This document shows positions 52,514-61,099 of a DNA stretch of 64,000 nt, in pieces; positions within the stretch are counted from its first letter, which is position 1; each line of letters begins with the position of its first letter. Below the pieces are notes generated by a model. That model did no database searches and was not told where the DNA came from. It saw nothing but the letters and a program-made list of their open reading frames with translations. The DNA lies in the NCBI GenBank assembly GCA_946998225.1, contig CAMPYH010000002.1:62001-126000 (forward strand). The letters are read 5' to 3'. The DNA comes from an uncultured Clostridiaceae bacterium (GTDB lineage Bacteria; Bacillota; Clostridia; TANB77; CAG-508). The position numbers and the translations under genes are program-made.

Positions 52514-52990
52514 TTATTTTCTCATAGCTTCTACTTGTTCTTTTGTTCTCATATTAGATAATCCGTTCATTGTTGCTATTGCAACGTTTTTAGGATTACT
52601 TGTTCCAACTATTTTAGCATTAACATCTCTATATCCTGCAAGTTCAAGTACTGCTCTTGCTGCACCACCTGCTATAATACCAGAACCTTCTTTACTAGGT
52701 TTAAGTATAACTTTAGCAGCACCAAATTCTCCAATGAATTCATGTGGTATTGTTGTAACAACAATTGGTACTTCTATCATATTTTTCTTAGCATCTTCAA
52801 TTGCTTTTCTAATAGCATCTGGAACTTCTAGTGCTTTACCACTACCTACTCCAACTTTACCATTGCCATCTCCAACAACTACAACAGCGCTAAATCTAAA
52901 GTTTCTACCACCTTTAACAACTTTAGCTACTCTTGCTATGTCTACAACTCTTTCACTAAATTCAGTCTCATTTTGTTTTTTATTTACCAT
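52514..52990 (-). CDS. rpsE: 30S ribosomal protein S5
   Basis: Small-subunit protein near the mRNA entry site and important for accuracy. The 158 residues include VVVGDGNGKVGVGSGKA (short: GDGNGKVGVG), RAVLELAG and the C-terminal KRTKEQV-like NMRTKEQVEAMR. An AAAGGAG site precedes it. Confidence 0.97.
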   Translation of the reverse strand: MVNKKQNETEFSERVVDIARVAKVVKGGRNFRFSAVVVVGDGNGKVGVGSGKALEVPDAIRKAIEDAKKNMIEVPIVVTTIPHEFIGEFGAAKVILKPSKEGSGIIAGGAARAVLELAGYRDVNAKIVGTSNPKNVAIATMNGLSNMRTKEQVEAMRK

Positions 52991-53008
52991 AAGACTTTAG
53001 CTCCTTTC

Positions 53009-53368
53009 CTAAAATTCTAATCCATTTTCTCTAGCAGCTTCTGCTATTGCTTTAACAACACCGTGGTAGATTCTTCCACCTCTATCAAATACTACTGTTT
53101 TAATATTTTTATCTAGTGCTTTTTTAGCAATTATTTCTCCCATTTTCTTGCCAGCTTCTATGTTTTTACCATTAACTTTATTTTCTTTTTGTAAAGTTGA
53201 AGCTGATACTAGAGTAACGTTATTTATATCATCTATAATTTGAATTTCAATGTTATTATTGCTTATAAATACACAAAGTCTAGGTTTATCAGGTGTTCCC
53301 TTTAAATGTTTTCTAGATTTTTTGTGTCTTAAATTTCTTTCTTTTTTTCTATCTATATTTTTAACCAT
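53009..53368 (-). CDS. rplR: 50S ribosomal protein L18
   Basis: Binds 5S rRNA with L5. The 119 residues carry the typical N-terminal basic helix, GTPDKPRLCVFISN, and the C-terminal FDRGGRIYHGVVKAIAEAARENGLEF (short: FDRGGRIYHG, AARENGLEF). Confidence 0.97.
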   Translation of the reverse strand: MVKNIDRKKERNLRHKKSRKHLKGTPDKPRLCVFISNNNIEIQIIDDINNVTLVSASTLQKENKVNGKNIEAGKKMGEIIAKKALDKNIKTVVFDRGGRIYHGVVKAIAEAARENGLEF

Positions 53369-53387
53369 TTATTACTCCTTTCTTATA

Positions 53388-53924
53388 CTATGCAGTTTTA
53401 CCAGCTTTACCTACTTTACGTCTAATAACTTCGTCTTCATATTTTATACCTTTTCCTAAATAAACTTCTGGTTCTCTCTTTGATCTTATTTCTGCAGCAA
53501 ATTGTCCAACAACTTGTTTGTCTGCACCAGAAATTATTATTTCTGTAGGTTTAGGAACTTCTACTTCAATTCCTTTTGGAATATCCATTAATACTGGATG
53601 CGAATATCCAAGAGTTAAATTTAATTTATCTCCTTGTTTATTAGCTCTATATCCAACTCCTACTATAACTAATTTTTTAGTGAATCCATGTGATACACCT
53701 TCAATTACGTTAGAAAGTAGAGTTCTAGATAGTCCGTGTAAATTTTTAGCATTTTCATTAACTAATGAAATTATTATTTCGTTTTCTTTCATTTCTGCTT
53801 TAACTTCATTTTTTAATACTATGCTAAGTTCACCTTTAGGACCTTTAGCTGTAACTTTTTGTCCTTCTATTTTAACTTCTACAGATTCAGGAACTATTAT
53901 CGGTTTATTTCCAATTCTTGACAT
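53388..53924 (-). CDS. rplF: 50S ribosomal protein L6
   Basis: Large-subunit protein near the factor-binding site. The 178 residues have the normal opening SRIGNKPIIVPESV, the central GVGYRA and the closing EPYKGKGIKY-type VYLGKGIKYEDEVIRRKVGKAG (short: YLGKGIKYEDE). Confidence 0.97.
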   Translation of the reverse strand: MSRIGNKPIIVPESVEVKIEGQKVTAKGPKGELSIVLKNEVKAEMKENEIIISLVNENAKNLHGLSRTLLSNVIEGVSHGFTKKLVIVGVGYRANKQGDKLNLTLGYSHPVLMDIPKGIEVEVPKPTEIIISGADKQVVGQFAAEIRSKREPEVYLGKGIKYEDEVIRRKVGKAGKTA

Positions 53925-53956
53925 AGTTTTCTCCTTATCATTTCTAAATTATTTTA

Positions 53957-54349
53957 TTACCAAATATATGCGATTACTTCTCCACCTACTCCAAGTTCTC
54001 TTGCTTTTTCATCTGTAATTATACCTTGTGATGTAGATATTATTGCAGTACCTAATCCATTAAGTACTTTTGGAAGTTCTTCTTTGTTTGCATATATTCT
54101 TAGTCCAGGTTTACTTATTCTTTTTAAACCGTGAATTACTTTTGATCCATCTTCTAAATATTTAAGTTCTATTACCATTTCTTTTTTATTATTTTCTTCA
54201 TTTATCTTAAAGTCTACTATATATCCTTCTTCTTTAAGAACTGATGCTATAGATTCTTTTATATTAGAATGTGGAACATTTACAAACTTTTCATTTATGC
54301 TCATGCTATTTCTTATTCTTGTAAGCATATCTGCAATTGGGTCTGTCAT
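53957..54349 (-). CDS. rpsH: 30S ribosomal protein S8
   Basis: Primary binder of 16S rRNA. The 130 residues have the DPIADMLTRIRN start and the C-terminal STSQGIITDEKARELGVGGEVIAYIW (short: GIITDEKAREL, GGEVIAYIW). Confidence 0.97.
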   Translation of the reverse strand: MTDPIADMLTRIRNSMSINEKFVNVPHSNIKESIASVLKEEGYIVDFKINEENNKKEMVIELKYLEDGSKVIHGLKRISKPGLRIYANKEELPKVLNGLGTAIISTSQGIITDEKARELGVGGEVIAYIW

Positions 54350-54367
54350 TTTGCCCTCCTTCTTAAA

Positions 54368-54553
54368 TTACCAACTTGATTTTTTTACACCAGGAATTTC
54401 TCCTTTATGTGCAAGCTCTCTAAAACATATACGACAAATACCATATTTTCTTATGAAAGCATGTGGTCTTCCACATATTTTACATCTATTATATTCTCTT
54501 GTCTTATATTTTTGTGCTTTTTGAGCTTTTATTTTTAAAGACTTTTTAGCCAT
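54368..54553 (-). CDS. rpsN: 30S ribosomal protein S14, zinc type
   Basis: The short 61-residue form (S14 type Z) with CKICGRPH and CRICF zinc ligands, normal for Gram-positives. It lies between rplE and rpsH. The normal RNA-binding end RELAHKGEIPGVKKSSW (short: HKGEIPGVKKSSW) is intact. Confidence 0.97.
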   Translation of the reverse strand: MAKKSLKIKAQKAQKYKTREYNRCKICGRPHAFIRKYGICRICFRELAHKGEIPGVKKSSW

Positions 54554-54564
54554 CTATTTCCCCC

Positions 54565-55101
54565 TTATTTTCTATAAGGCATTCCTAATAATTCTAACAT
54601 TGCTTTTGCTTCTTCATCTGTTTTTGCTGTTGTAACAAATGTTATATCCATGCCTATTATTTTATCTACTTGATCAAACTCAATTTCTGGGAATATTAAT
54701 TGTTCTTTAATTCCTATTGTATAATTACCTCTTCCATCGAATGAGTTAGGATTAAGACCTTTAAAGTCTCTTATTCTTGGTACAGCTACATTTACTAATT
54801 TTTCAAAAAATGCATACATTTTTTCTCTTCTTAAAGTAACTTTAGCACCTAGTTTTTCTCCTTCTCTTAATTTGAAGTTTGCAATTGATTTTCTTGCATG
54901 TGTTTCAATAGGTTTTTGCCCAGTTATTAAAGTAAGATCTCTTATAGCATTATCTATAGATTTTGGATTTTCTCTTAATGGACCAAAACCAGTATTTATC
55001 ATGATCTTGTCTAATCTTGGAACTTCTTCTACTGAAGAATAATTAAACTTTTTCATAAGTTCTGGAACCACGTTTTTTTCATAATGTTCTTTTAATTCCA
55101 T
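54565..55101 (-). CDS. rplE: 50S ribosomal protein L5
   Basis: Binds 5S rRNA and P-site tRNA in the central protuberance. The 178 residues include PRLDKIMINTGFG, GQKPIETHARKSIANFKLREG (short: ARKSIANFKLREG) and the C-terminal AMLELLGMPYRK. Confidence 0.97.
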   Translation of the reverse strand: MELKEHYEKNVVPELMKKFNYSSVEEVPRLDKIMINTGFGPLRENPKSIDNAIRDLTLITGQKPIETHARKSIANFKLREGEKLGAKVTLRREKMYAFFEKLVNVAVPRIRDFKGLNPNSFDGRGNYTIGIKEQLIFPEIEFDQVDKIIGMDITFVTTAKTDEEAKAMLELLGMPYRK

Positions 55102-55115
55102 TTATCTTACCCCTT

Positions 55116-55436
55116 TTATTTTATTTCTTCTTGGCTTTTTTTAGAAATTCTTACTTTTTTTCCATCTTTATCAAATGCATATCCTATTCTTGATGTCTTT
55201 TTAGTTTTTGGATCTATTAAACCAACTTTTGAAACATCAATAGGAAATTCCATTTCTAATATACCTGATGGTTCCCCTTGTTTAGTTGCTTTTTTGTGTT
55301 TTTTTCTTACATTAACACCTTTTACAACAACTTTGTTTTCCTTAGGAATAACTTTAAGAACTTCGCCTTCTTTGTTTTTATCATTTCCTGATAAAACTCT
55401 TACATTATCTCCAACTTTTATTTTCACGTTATTCAC
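55116..55436 (-). CDS. rplX: 50S ribosomal protein L24
   Basis: Assembly-initiating protein at the exit tunnel rim. The KOW motif begins with VKIKVGDNVRVLSGNDKNKEG (short: VGDNVRVLSGNDK). The 106-residue length is normal and RIGYAFDKDGKKVR closes the domain. Confidence 0.96.
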   Translation of the reverse strand: MNNVKIKVGDNVRVLSGNDKNKEGEVLKVIPKENKVVVKGVNVRKKHKKATKQGEPSGILEMEFPIDVSKVGLIDPKTKKTSRIGYAFDKDGKKVRISKKSQEEIK

Positions 55437-55449
55437 CTCTCAATTTTTT

Positions 55450-55818
55450 TTAAAGTACTTCTGGAGCAAGTGAAAGTATTCTTGTATATCCGCCTTCTCT
55501 TAGCTCTCTTGCTACAGGTCCGAATACCCTTGTTCCTCTAGGTGTCTTATCTTCTTTTATGATAACTGCTGCATTTTCATCAAATCTTAAATGTGAACCG
55601 TCTGGTCTATTAATTTTATGTGTAGTTCTCACAATTACTGCTTTTACAACATCACCTTTTTTAACAATTCCTCCAGGAATAGCACTTTTTACTGATGCAA
55701 CAACAATATCTCCGATACCAGCATATCTTCTAAAAGATCCGCCAAGGCATCTAATTACTTGCAATTCTTTTGCACCACTGTTATCTGCAACTTTTAATCT
55801 GCTTTCTTGTTGAACCAT
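55450..55818 (-). CDS. rplN: 50S ribosomal protein L14
   Basis: Large-subunit protein at the subunit interface. The 122 residues show the VQQESRLKVADNSGAKE start, GDVVKAVIVRT, and the C-terminal TRVFGPVARELRE and ILSLAPEVL. An AAGGAGGAG site precedes it. Confidence 0.98.
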   Translation of the reverse strand: MVQQESRLKVADNSGAKELQVIRCLGGSFRRYAGIGDIVVASVKSAIPGGIVKKGDVVKAVIVRTTHKINRPDGSHLRFDENAAVIIKEDKTPRGTRVFGPVARELREGGYTRILSLAPEVL

Positions 55819-55830
55819 TTAAGCTCCTCC

Positions 55831-56097
55831 TTATTCTTCTATCTTGGCTTTTTCAAGCACTTTAACTACTCTCCATCTTTTATCTTTAGATAATGGTCTA
55901 GTTTCCATAACTTTAACTTTGTCTCCCTCACGGCAAACATTTTCTTCGTCATGTGCTTTTAATCTATATGTTCTATTAATTATCTTTCCATACAATGGAT
56001 GTCTTACTCTATTTTTAACTTCAACAACAACTGTTTTATCCATTTTGTCTGAAACAACTGTTCCTATTAAAGTTTTACGAAGATTTCTTTCTTCCAT
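55831..56097 (-). CDS. rpsQ: 30S ribosomal protein S17
   Basis: Primary 16S-binding OB-fold protein. The start at 56097 (MEERNLRKTLIG) is chosen because AAAGGAG lies 8 bases upstream; an in-frame ATG 18 bases upstream lies in that site. The core includes VSDKMDKTVVVEV, HPLYGK and METRPLSKDKRWRVV. The length of 88 residues is normal. Confidence 0.97.
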   Translation of the reverse strand: MEERNLRKTLIGTVVSDKMDKTVVVEVKNRVRHPLYGKIINRTYRLKAHDEENVCREGDKVKVMETRPLSKDKRWRVVKVLEKAKIEE

Positions 56098-56120
56098 ATG
56101 GATTTCTCCTTTCATAAATT

Positions 56121-56324
56121 TTAAGCCTTATTTTCTTCTAATTCTCTTTCTTTTAAAACTGTTTTAATTCTAGCTATATCTTTCTTCACCTCTTTGATTT
56201 TACGAGGATTATCTAATCCCATAGTAGCGCCAGAAAATTTTAACTTAAAAAGTTCATTTACAAGTTCATTAACTTCTTTTTCTAGATCTGGTGAAGACAT
56301 TTTTCTAATTTTTTCCATCTTCAT
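56121..56324 (-). CDS. rpmC: 50S ribosomal protein L29
   Basis: Small helical protein at the exit tunnel. The start at 56324 (MKMEKIRKM) has AAAGGTGG 8 bases upstream. It gives 67 residues with KEVNELVNELFKLKFSGATM and NPRKIKEVKKDIARIKT (short: ELFKLKF, NPRKIKEVKKDIARIKT). The ATG at 56330 is possible but too close to the binding site. The gene overlaps the rplP tail by about 20 bases. Confidence 0.93.
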   Translation of the reverse strand: MKMEKIRKMSSPDLEKEVNELVNELFKLKFSGATMGLDNPRKIKEVKKDIARIKTVLKERELEENKA

Positions 56325-56883
56325 TTTCATCACCACCTTTTTCGTTCTCAGTTCCTGCAAGAGCTTCTTTTTCAGCTTCAGCTAGTTCTTCTTGTTCTGC
56401 TTCTAATTCTTCTTCCATAATTTCTTCTGCTTTTTCAACTTCGTGTTCTATTTCTTCTCTTTCAGCTGCAGTTAACTCTCTTCTTATTATTTTTCCAGAA
56501 ACTGGCAATTTATATAAAGCACTTCTAAATGCTTTTCTAGCAACTTCATCACTTACACCTGCAAGTTCAAAAATTACTCTACCAGGTTTAACAACTGCTA
56601 CAAAGTATTCAGGTGAACCTTTACCTTTACCCATTCTAGTTTCAGCTGGTTTTTTAGTAATAGGTTTATCTGCTAAAACTTTTATCCAAAGTTTACCACC
56701 TCTTTTTGTTTGTCTCATTATTGAAACTCTGGCTGCTTCAATTTGATTTCTTGTAAGAAATCCTCCAGATGTTGCTACTAATCCATATTCTCCATAATTA
56801 ATTTCAGTTCCTCTTGTAGCTTTACCTCTGTTTCTTCCTTTTTGCATTTTTCTATATTTAGTTCTCTTCGGAATTATCGCCAT
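56305..56883 (-). CDS. rplP: 50S ribosomal protein L16, with acidic C-terminal tail
   Basis: Large-subunit protein near the A site. The core (about 1-140) is standard: MAIIPKRTKYRK, GNRGKATRGTEI-like RNRGKATRGTEINYGEYG (short: KATRGTEINYG), RVSIMRQTKRGGKLW-like, and GVSDEVARKAFRSALYKLP (short: DEVARKAFRSALYKLP). An extra tail of about 50 residues, almost all Glu/Ala then Gly/Asp/Asn, follows. It overlaps rpsC by 26 bases at its start and rpmC at its end. Confidence 0.96.
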   Translation of the reverse strand: MAIIPKRTKYRKMQKGRNRGKATRGTEINYGEYGLVATSGGFLTRNQIEAARVSIMRQTKRGGKLWIKVLADKPITKKPAETRMGKGKGSPEYFVAVVKPGRVIFELAGVSDEVARKAFRSALYKLPVSGKIIRRELTAAEREEIEHEVEKAEEIMEEELEAEQEELAEAEKEALAGTENEKGGDENEDGKN

Positions 56884-57646
56884 CTGTTGCCTCCTTTACT
56901 GTATCCTTATTAGGAGTTTTTTCATCTTGCTTTTTATTATTTCTTCTTTGATTACCTTTTTTATTTCTTCTGTTTGAATTATCTTTTTTGTCTTCTTTAC
57001 CAAGTTCTACTCTTCCTTCAAGAATATCTCCTTTGTATATCCAAACTTTAACACCCATTTTACCATATGTTGTATCTGCTTCTGCAAATCCATAGTCAAT
57101 GTCTGCTCTAATTGTTTGTAAAGGAACACTTCCTTCTTTGTAAAACTCAGTTCTTGCCATGTCAGCACCTGCAAGTCTTCCTGATACAGAAACTTTTATT
57201 CCTTTTGCTCCTGCTTTTCTTGATCTTTGCATTGCTTGTTTCATAGCTTTTCTAAATGAAACTCTTCTTTCAAGTTGTTGAGCTATATTTTCTGCAACTA
57301 CTTGTGCGTCCATATCTGGTTTTTTAATATCTACTATATTAATATTGATATTTTTGCTTTCACTTATTTTTAATAAATCTTTTTTAAGATCTTCAAGTAA
57401 AGCTCCACCTTTACCAATAACCATACCTGGTTTTGCAGCATATATTGTTACATTAACTGCATCTTTAGTTCTTTCGATAACTATATTTGAAACTCTTGCA
57501 TTGTATAATTTTTTATTAATAAATTGTCTAATATTATAGTCTTCTACAAGAAGTTTTCCAAAATCTTTATCATCTGCATACCATTTAGATTCCCAGTCTC
57601 TAATAACTCCAACTCTTAAACCTTTAGGATGAACTTTTTGTCCCAT
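56858..57646 (-). CDS. rpsC: 30S ribosomal protein S3, with C-terminal extension
   Basis: Lines the mRNA entry tunnel and forms part of the ribosomal helicase. The KH domain GMVIGKGGALLEDL and the core VSGRLAGADMARTE are intact. The protein has 262 residues, about 45 more than usual; the extra region is a basic Arg/Asn/Lys stretch (RRNKKGNQRRNNKK) followed by an acidic end. The tail overlaps the start of rplP by 26 bases. Confidence 0.97.
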   Translation of the reverse strand: MGQKVHPKGLRVGVIRDWESKWYADDKDFGKLLVEDYNIRQFINKKLYNARVSNIVIERTKDAVNVTIYAAKPGMVIGKGGALLEDLKKDLLKISESKNININIVDIKKPDMDAQVVAENIAQQLERRVSFRKAMKQAMQRSRKAGAKGIKVSVSGRLAGADMARTEFYKEGSVPLQTIRADIDYGFAEADTTYGKMGVKVWIYKGDILEGRVELGKEDKKDNSNRRNKKGNQRRNNKKQDEKTPNKDTVKEATDGDNSEEN

Positions 57647-57659
57647 GCTTTCCCCTTTC

Positions 57660-58232
57660 TTAATCTCTTTCTCTTAATACTACTGTTATATGACTAGTTC
57701 TTTTTAATATTCTAGCACCTGAACCTTTTGCTCTTGCTCTAAATCTTTTTAGAGTAGGTCCTTGATTTGCATAAACTTCATAAACATATAGTTTTGATTC
57801 ATTCATATAATGATTATTAACTGCATTTGCCATAGCTGATTCTAATACTTTATATAGAACTCTTGCTCCAGCTTTATTAGTAAACTTTAGAATTGCAAGT
57901 GCTTCAGTCGCATTTTTGCCTCTAATTTCGTTTGCTACTATTGATACTTTTGAGCTTGAAATTCTTTCATATTTTAAAGTTGCTCTAGCTTCAGGAATTT
58001 TAACTTCTTTAGTTTCTTTTGCAGTTGTTTTTTCTTCTTTTTTATTTTCTTTAACTACTTCTGCTTCTTTTTTAGCTTTCTTTTCTGCTGGTTTTTTAGT
58101 AGTTGTAGTTTTCTTATCTTCTTTTTTAACTTCTTTAGATGCTACTTTTTTAGTTTCTTTTTTGGCTTCTTTTTTTGGTTCAGCTTTTTTAGTTACTTTT
58201 TTAACATCTTTCTTTTCTTCTTTACTTTCCAC
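57660..58232 (-). CDS. rplV: 50S ribosomal protein L22, with Lys/Ala-rich N-terminal extension
   Basis: Lines the peptide exit tunnel. The conserved domain is the last 107 residues (EARATLKYERIS through ILKRTSHITVVLRE). It is preceded by about 83 residues of Lys/Glu/Ala/Thr repeats (such as KKAEPKKEAKKETKK) that normal L22 (about 110 residues) lacks. The start is GTG at 58232, with AAAGGGGA 5 bases upstream; an in-frame ATG at 58313 lies inside rpsS and has no site. The extension is not an artefact of start choice, since no other start lies between it and the conserved domain near EARATL. Confidence 0.93.
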   Translation of the reverse strand: MESKEEKKDVKKVTKKAEPKKEAKKETKKVASKEVKKEDKKTTTTKKPAEKKAKKEAEVVKENKKEEKTTAKETKEVKIPEARATLKYERISSSKVSIVANEIRGKNATEALAILKFTNKAGARVLYKVLESAMANAVNNHYMNESKLYVYEVYANQGPTLKRFRARAKGSGARILKRTSHITVVLRERD

Positions 58233-58245
58233 TAGATTCCCCTTT

Positions 58246-58521
58246 CTACTTAACTCCAGATTTTCTATCTCCAGAATGTCCTTTAAAAGTTCTAGTTGGT
58301 GAAAATTCTCCAAGTTTATGTCCTATCATTTCTTCTGATATATATATTGGAATATGTTTTCTACCATCATGAACTGCTATAGTATGTCCTACCATTTCTG
58401 GATAAATAGTTGAAGATCTTGACCAAGTTTTAATTACTTCTTTTTTACCTGATTCATTCATAGCTATAACTTTTTTCATAAGTTCAGGAGCTACAAATGG
58501 TTTTTTTGCTTCCTTTGCCAT
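58246..58521 (-). CDS. rpsS: 30S ribosomal protein S19
   Basis: Head protein that forms a complex with S13. The 91 residues include KTWSRSSTIYPEMVGHTIAVHDGRKHIP (short: TWSRSSTIYPEMVGHT) and KLGEFSPTRTFKGH. It follows rplB by 3 bases. Confidence 0.97.
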   Translation of the reverse strand: MAKEAKKPFVAPELMKKVIAMNESGKKEVIKTWSRSSTIYPEMVGHTIAVHDGRKHIPIYISEEMIGHKLGEFSPTRTFKGHSGDRKSGVK

Positions 58522-58524
58522 TTA

Positions 58525-59382
58525 TTATTTCCTCCTACTTTTCTTTCTTCTACTTATAATATATTTATCTGTATTTTTATGTTTCTTTCTAGTTTTATAT
58601 CCTAAAGTAGGTTTACCCCAAGGTGTTTTTGGACTAGGCATTCCGATAGGTGATTTACCTTCACCACCACCATGTGGGTGATCTACTGGGTTCATTGCTG
58701 ATCCTCTTACTGTAGGTCTTACTCCCATATGTCTTTTTCTTCCTGCTTTACCTAATTTAACATTTTGGTGTTCTGCATTTCCAAGTCTTCCTATTGTTGC
58801 TCTACATGTATCTAGTACAAGTCTTAATTCACTTGAAGGCATTTTAATATATGCATATTTACCTTCTTTAGAAACTAATTGTCCTGATCCTCCTGCAGAT
58901 TTAACAAATTTACCACCTTGTCCTGGATTTAATTCAATATTATGGATTATTGTACCAACTGGAATATTTTTAAGTGGAAGTGCATTTCCAACTTTTATAT
59001 CTACATTTTCTCCAGATATTACTTTGTCTCCATCTTTTAATCCAATAGGTGCTAATATATATGTTCTTACTTTATCTTCATATTCGATTAAAGCTATATT
59101 TGCTGTTCTATTTGGATCATATTCTATACCTATAACTGTTGCTGGAATATTGTCTTTTCTTCTTTTGAAATCTATTATTCTATATTTTTGTCTATTTCCT
59201 CCACCGATGTGTCTTACAGTTATTCTACCTGCTGAGTTTCTTCCCGCAGTTTTCTTTTTTACTGTAAGTAATGCTTTTTCTGGAGTCTTTTTAGTAATCT
59301 CATCAAAAGAAAGAGTTGTCATATTTCTTCTAGCAGGTGATGTAGGTTTATATTTTTTAATTTTACTGCTATTATTTGCCAT
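58525..59382 (-). CDS. rplB: 50S ribosomal protein L2
   Basis: Largest core protein of the subunit interface, needed for peptidyl-transferase function. The 285 residues carry KYKPTSPARRNM, RIRVRHIGGG-like GRITVRHIGGGNRQKYR and the conserved MNPVDHPHGGGEGKS with the catalytic-centre His. A short N-terminal and C-terminal basic region makes it slightly longer than usual. Confidence 0.98.
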   Translation of the reverse strand: MANNSSKIKKYKPTSPARRNMTTLSFDEITKKTPEKALLTVKKKTAGRNSAGRITVRHIGGGNRQKYRIIDFKRRKDNIPATVIGIEYDPNRTANIALIEYEDKVRTYILAPIGLKDGDKVISGENVDIKVGNALPLKNIPVGTIIHNIELNPGQGGKFVKSAGGSGQLVSKEGKYAYIKMPSSELRLVLDTCRATIGRLGNAEHQNVKLGKAGRKRHMGVRPTVRGSAMNPVDHPHGGGEGKSPIGMPSPKTPWGKPTLGYKTRKKHKNTDKYIISRRKKSRRK

Positions 59383-59420
59383 TTTTCTCTCCTTTTATTT
59401 TCCTAGTTTATTCTAGATAA

Positions 59421-59768
59421 TTATACTCCTAAAAATCCTTCTATTTCAGTATTATATTTTTTAGAAGTTTTCTTTTCTTTACCATCTTTTGTAAGATATT
59501 TTGTTTCTTTTGGATTTAAATCTATAGTAACAATTGCTTTTTTCCAATCTGATGTTTTTCCAGCTTGTCCTCTATGATTTACTTTCTTTCCAATATAGTT
59601 TATTGTATTTACTTTTAGTACTTTTACATTAAATAATTCTTCAACAGCTTTAGCTATTTCAACTTTATTAGCTTTTTTGTCTACTTTAAATGTATATTTT
59701 CCTAAATTAATATCTTCACTTGATTTTTCTGTAACAACAGGTGCTTTAATAATTTCTTGTGCTTTCAT
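59421..59768 (-). CDS. rplW: 50S ribosomal protein L23
   Basis: Exit-tunnel protein and docking site for trigger factor and SRP. The 115 residues begin MKAQEIIKAPVVTEKS and include YTFKVDKKANKVEIAKAVEELFNVKV (short: FKVDKKANKVEIAKAVE). A C-terminal Lys-rich addition of about 20 residues makes it a little longer than the usual 95-100. The start overlaps the rplD stop (TAATG). Confidence 0.96.
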   Translation of the reverse strand: MKAQEIIKAPVVTEKSSEDINLGKYTFKVDKKANKVEIAKAVEELFNVKVLKVNTINYIGKKVNHRGQAGKTSDWKKAIVTIDLNPKETKYLTKDGKEKKTSKKYNTEIEGFLGV

Positions 59769-60391
59769 TATGCAAACACCTCCTCTAATTTTTTAACTGT
59801 ATCTACAGTCATTACTATTTTCTTGTTATTTAATAGTTCATATGCATTAACTTCATTTACATATTTTACTTCAGTTTTTGCTATATTTTTAGCTGAATTT
59901 AATATAATATCATTTGCTTCTGGTAAAAGTACTAATACTTTATTTTCCCCTACAAGTGTATTTAAAGCTTCAGCTACTGGTTTTGTTTTTATTTCTTTAA
60001 ATGGAAGTTTATCTACTACCACTATAGAACCTTCTCTTAGTTTGAATCCTAAGATTTGTTTCATTGCTTCTCTTTTTTCTTTTTTATTAGTATTTTTTCT
60101 ATATGATCTTGGCTTTGGAGCAAATGTTATTCCTCCTCCAACCCATATTGGTGATCTAGATGAACCATGTCTTGCTCTACCTGTACCTTTTTGTCTCCAT
60201 GGTTTTTTACCACCACCTCTTACTTCTGATCTAGTTTTTGCACTTTGGTTTCCTTGTCTTTGGTTTGAAAGATAAGCCACTATAACTCTGTGAACTAAAT
60301 CATTGTTGAAATCATTAGAAAAAATGTTTTCATTAATATCTATTGTACTTACTTTTTTACCTTTAATATCTAGTACATCAATGCTAGCCAT
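59768..60391 (-). CDS. rplD: 50S ribosomal protein L4
   Basis: Exit-tunnel protein, and in some bacteria the autoregulator of the S10 operon. The 207 residues have the normal tunnel loop (RSEVRGGGKKPWRQKGTGRARHG; short: GGGKKPWRQKGTGRARHGS) and the C-terminal LNNKKIVMTVDTVKKLEE. Whether it controls the leader at 61409-61601 is an open question. Confidence 0.97.
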   Translation of the reverse strand: MASIDVLDIKGKKVSTIDINENIFSNDFNNDLVHRVIVAYLSNQRQGNQSAKTRSEVRGGGKKPWRQKGTGRARHGSSRSPIWVGGGITFAPKPRSYRKNTNKKEKREAMKQILGFKLREGSIVVVDKLPFKEIKTKPVAEALNTLVGENKVLVLLPEANDIILNSAKNIAKTEVKYVNEVNAYELLNNKKIVMTVDTVKKLEEVFA

Positions 60392-60438
60392 TTTTTCCTC
60401 CTTATGGTCTATTAATTTGTTTGTTAATTTTCTATTTT

Positions 60439-61059
60439 TTATTTACATTTAATTTCAAGTATTGTTCCTTTAGGACCTGGTACGCTACCTTTAATAAGTA
60501 AAACGTTTTTATCTAGATCTGCTTTAACAACTTCTAAATTTTCCATTGTAGTAATTACATTACCCATTTGTCCTGGAAGTTTTCTACCTTTTATAACTCT
60601 ACTTGGTGTTGCTGATGCTCCAAGAGAACCTGGTCTTCTGTGGAATTTTGAACCGTGGCTCATTCTTCCTCTTTGGAATCCGTGTCTTTTAATTGCACCT
60701 TGGAATCCTTTACCTTTTGTTCTACCTTTAACATCTACTTTGTCTCCTGCTTCAAAAACGCTTACATTTATTTCGTCTCCTACATTTAGTTCACTTGCAT
60801 TTTCCAGTTTGAACTCTCTTAAATATTTAGTAGGTTCTACTTTAGCTTTTTCAAAGTGTCCTTTTTTAGCTTTTGTTAAGTGTTTGTCTTTTATCTCTCC
60901 ATAACCTAATTGAACAGATGTATATCCATCAACTTCATCATTTTTAATTTGTACAACAATATTTGGTGATGCTTCAATTACTGTTACAGGAATGATATTT
61001 CCTTTTTCATCGAAAACTTGTGTCATTCCAAGTTTCTTTCCTATTAAACCTTTCTTCAT
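60439..61059 (-). CDS. rplC: 50S ribosomal protein L3
   Basis: One of the first proteins to assemble on 23S rRNA. The 206 residues begin KKGLIGKKLGMTQVFDE and contain GTTKGKGFQG-like GRTKGKGFQGAIKRHGF, GSLGASATPSRV and MGNVITTMENLEVV (short: GQMGNVITTMENL). The length is normal. It follows rpsJ by 40 bases. Confidence 0.98.
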   Translation of the reverse strand: MKKGLIGKKLGMTQVFDEKGNIIPVTVIEASPNIVVQIKNDEVDGYTSVQLGYGEIKDKHLTKAKKGHFEKAKVEPTKYLREFKLENASELNVGDEINVSVFEAGDKVDVKGRTKGKGFQGAIKRHGFQRGRMSHGSKFHRRPGSLGASATPSRVIKGRKLPGQMGNVITTMENLEVVKADLDKNVLLIKGSVPGPKGTILEIKCK

Positions 61060-61099
61060 TTTTTCCTCCTTAAATATTGGCTTTTAATAAAAGCATTGT

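Noticed and set aside
52485..53000. A 171-codon plus-strand frame opposite rpsE
   Set aside because: It is a shadow of the S5 gene, whose protein is fully conserved.
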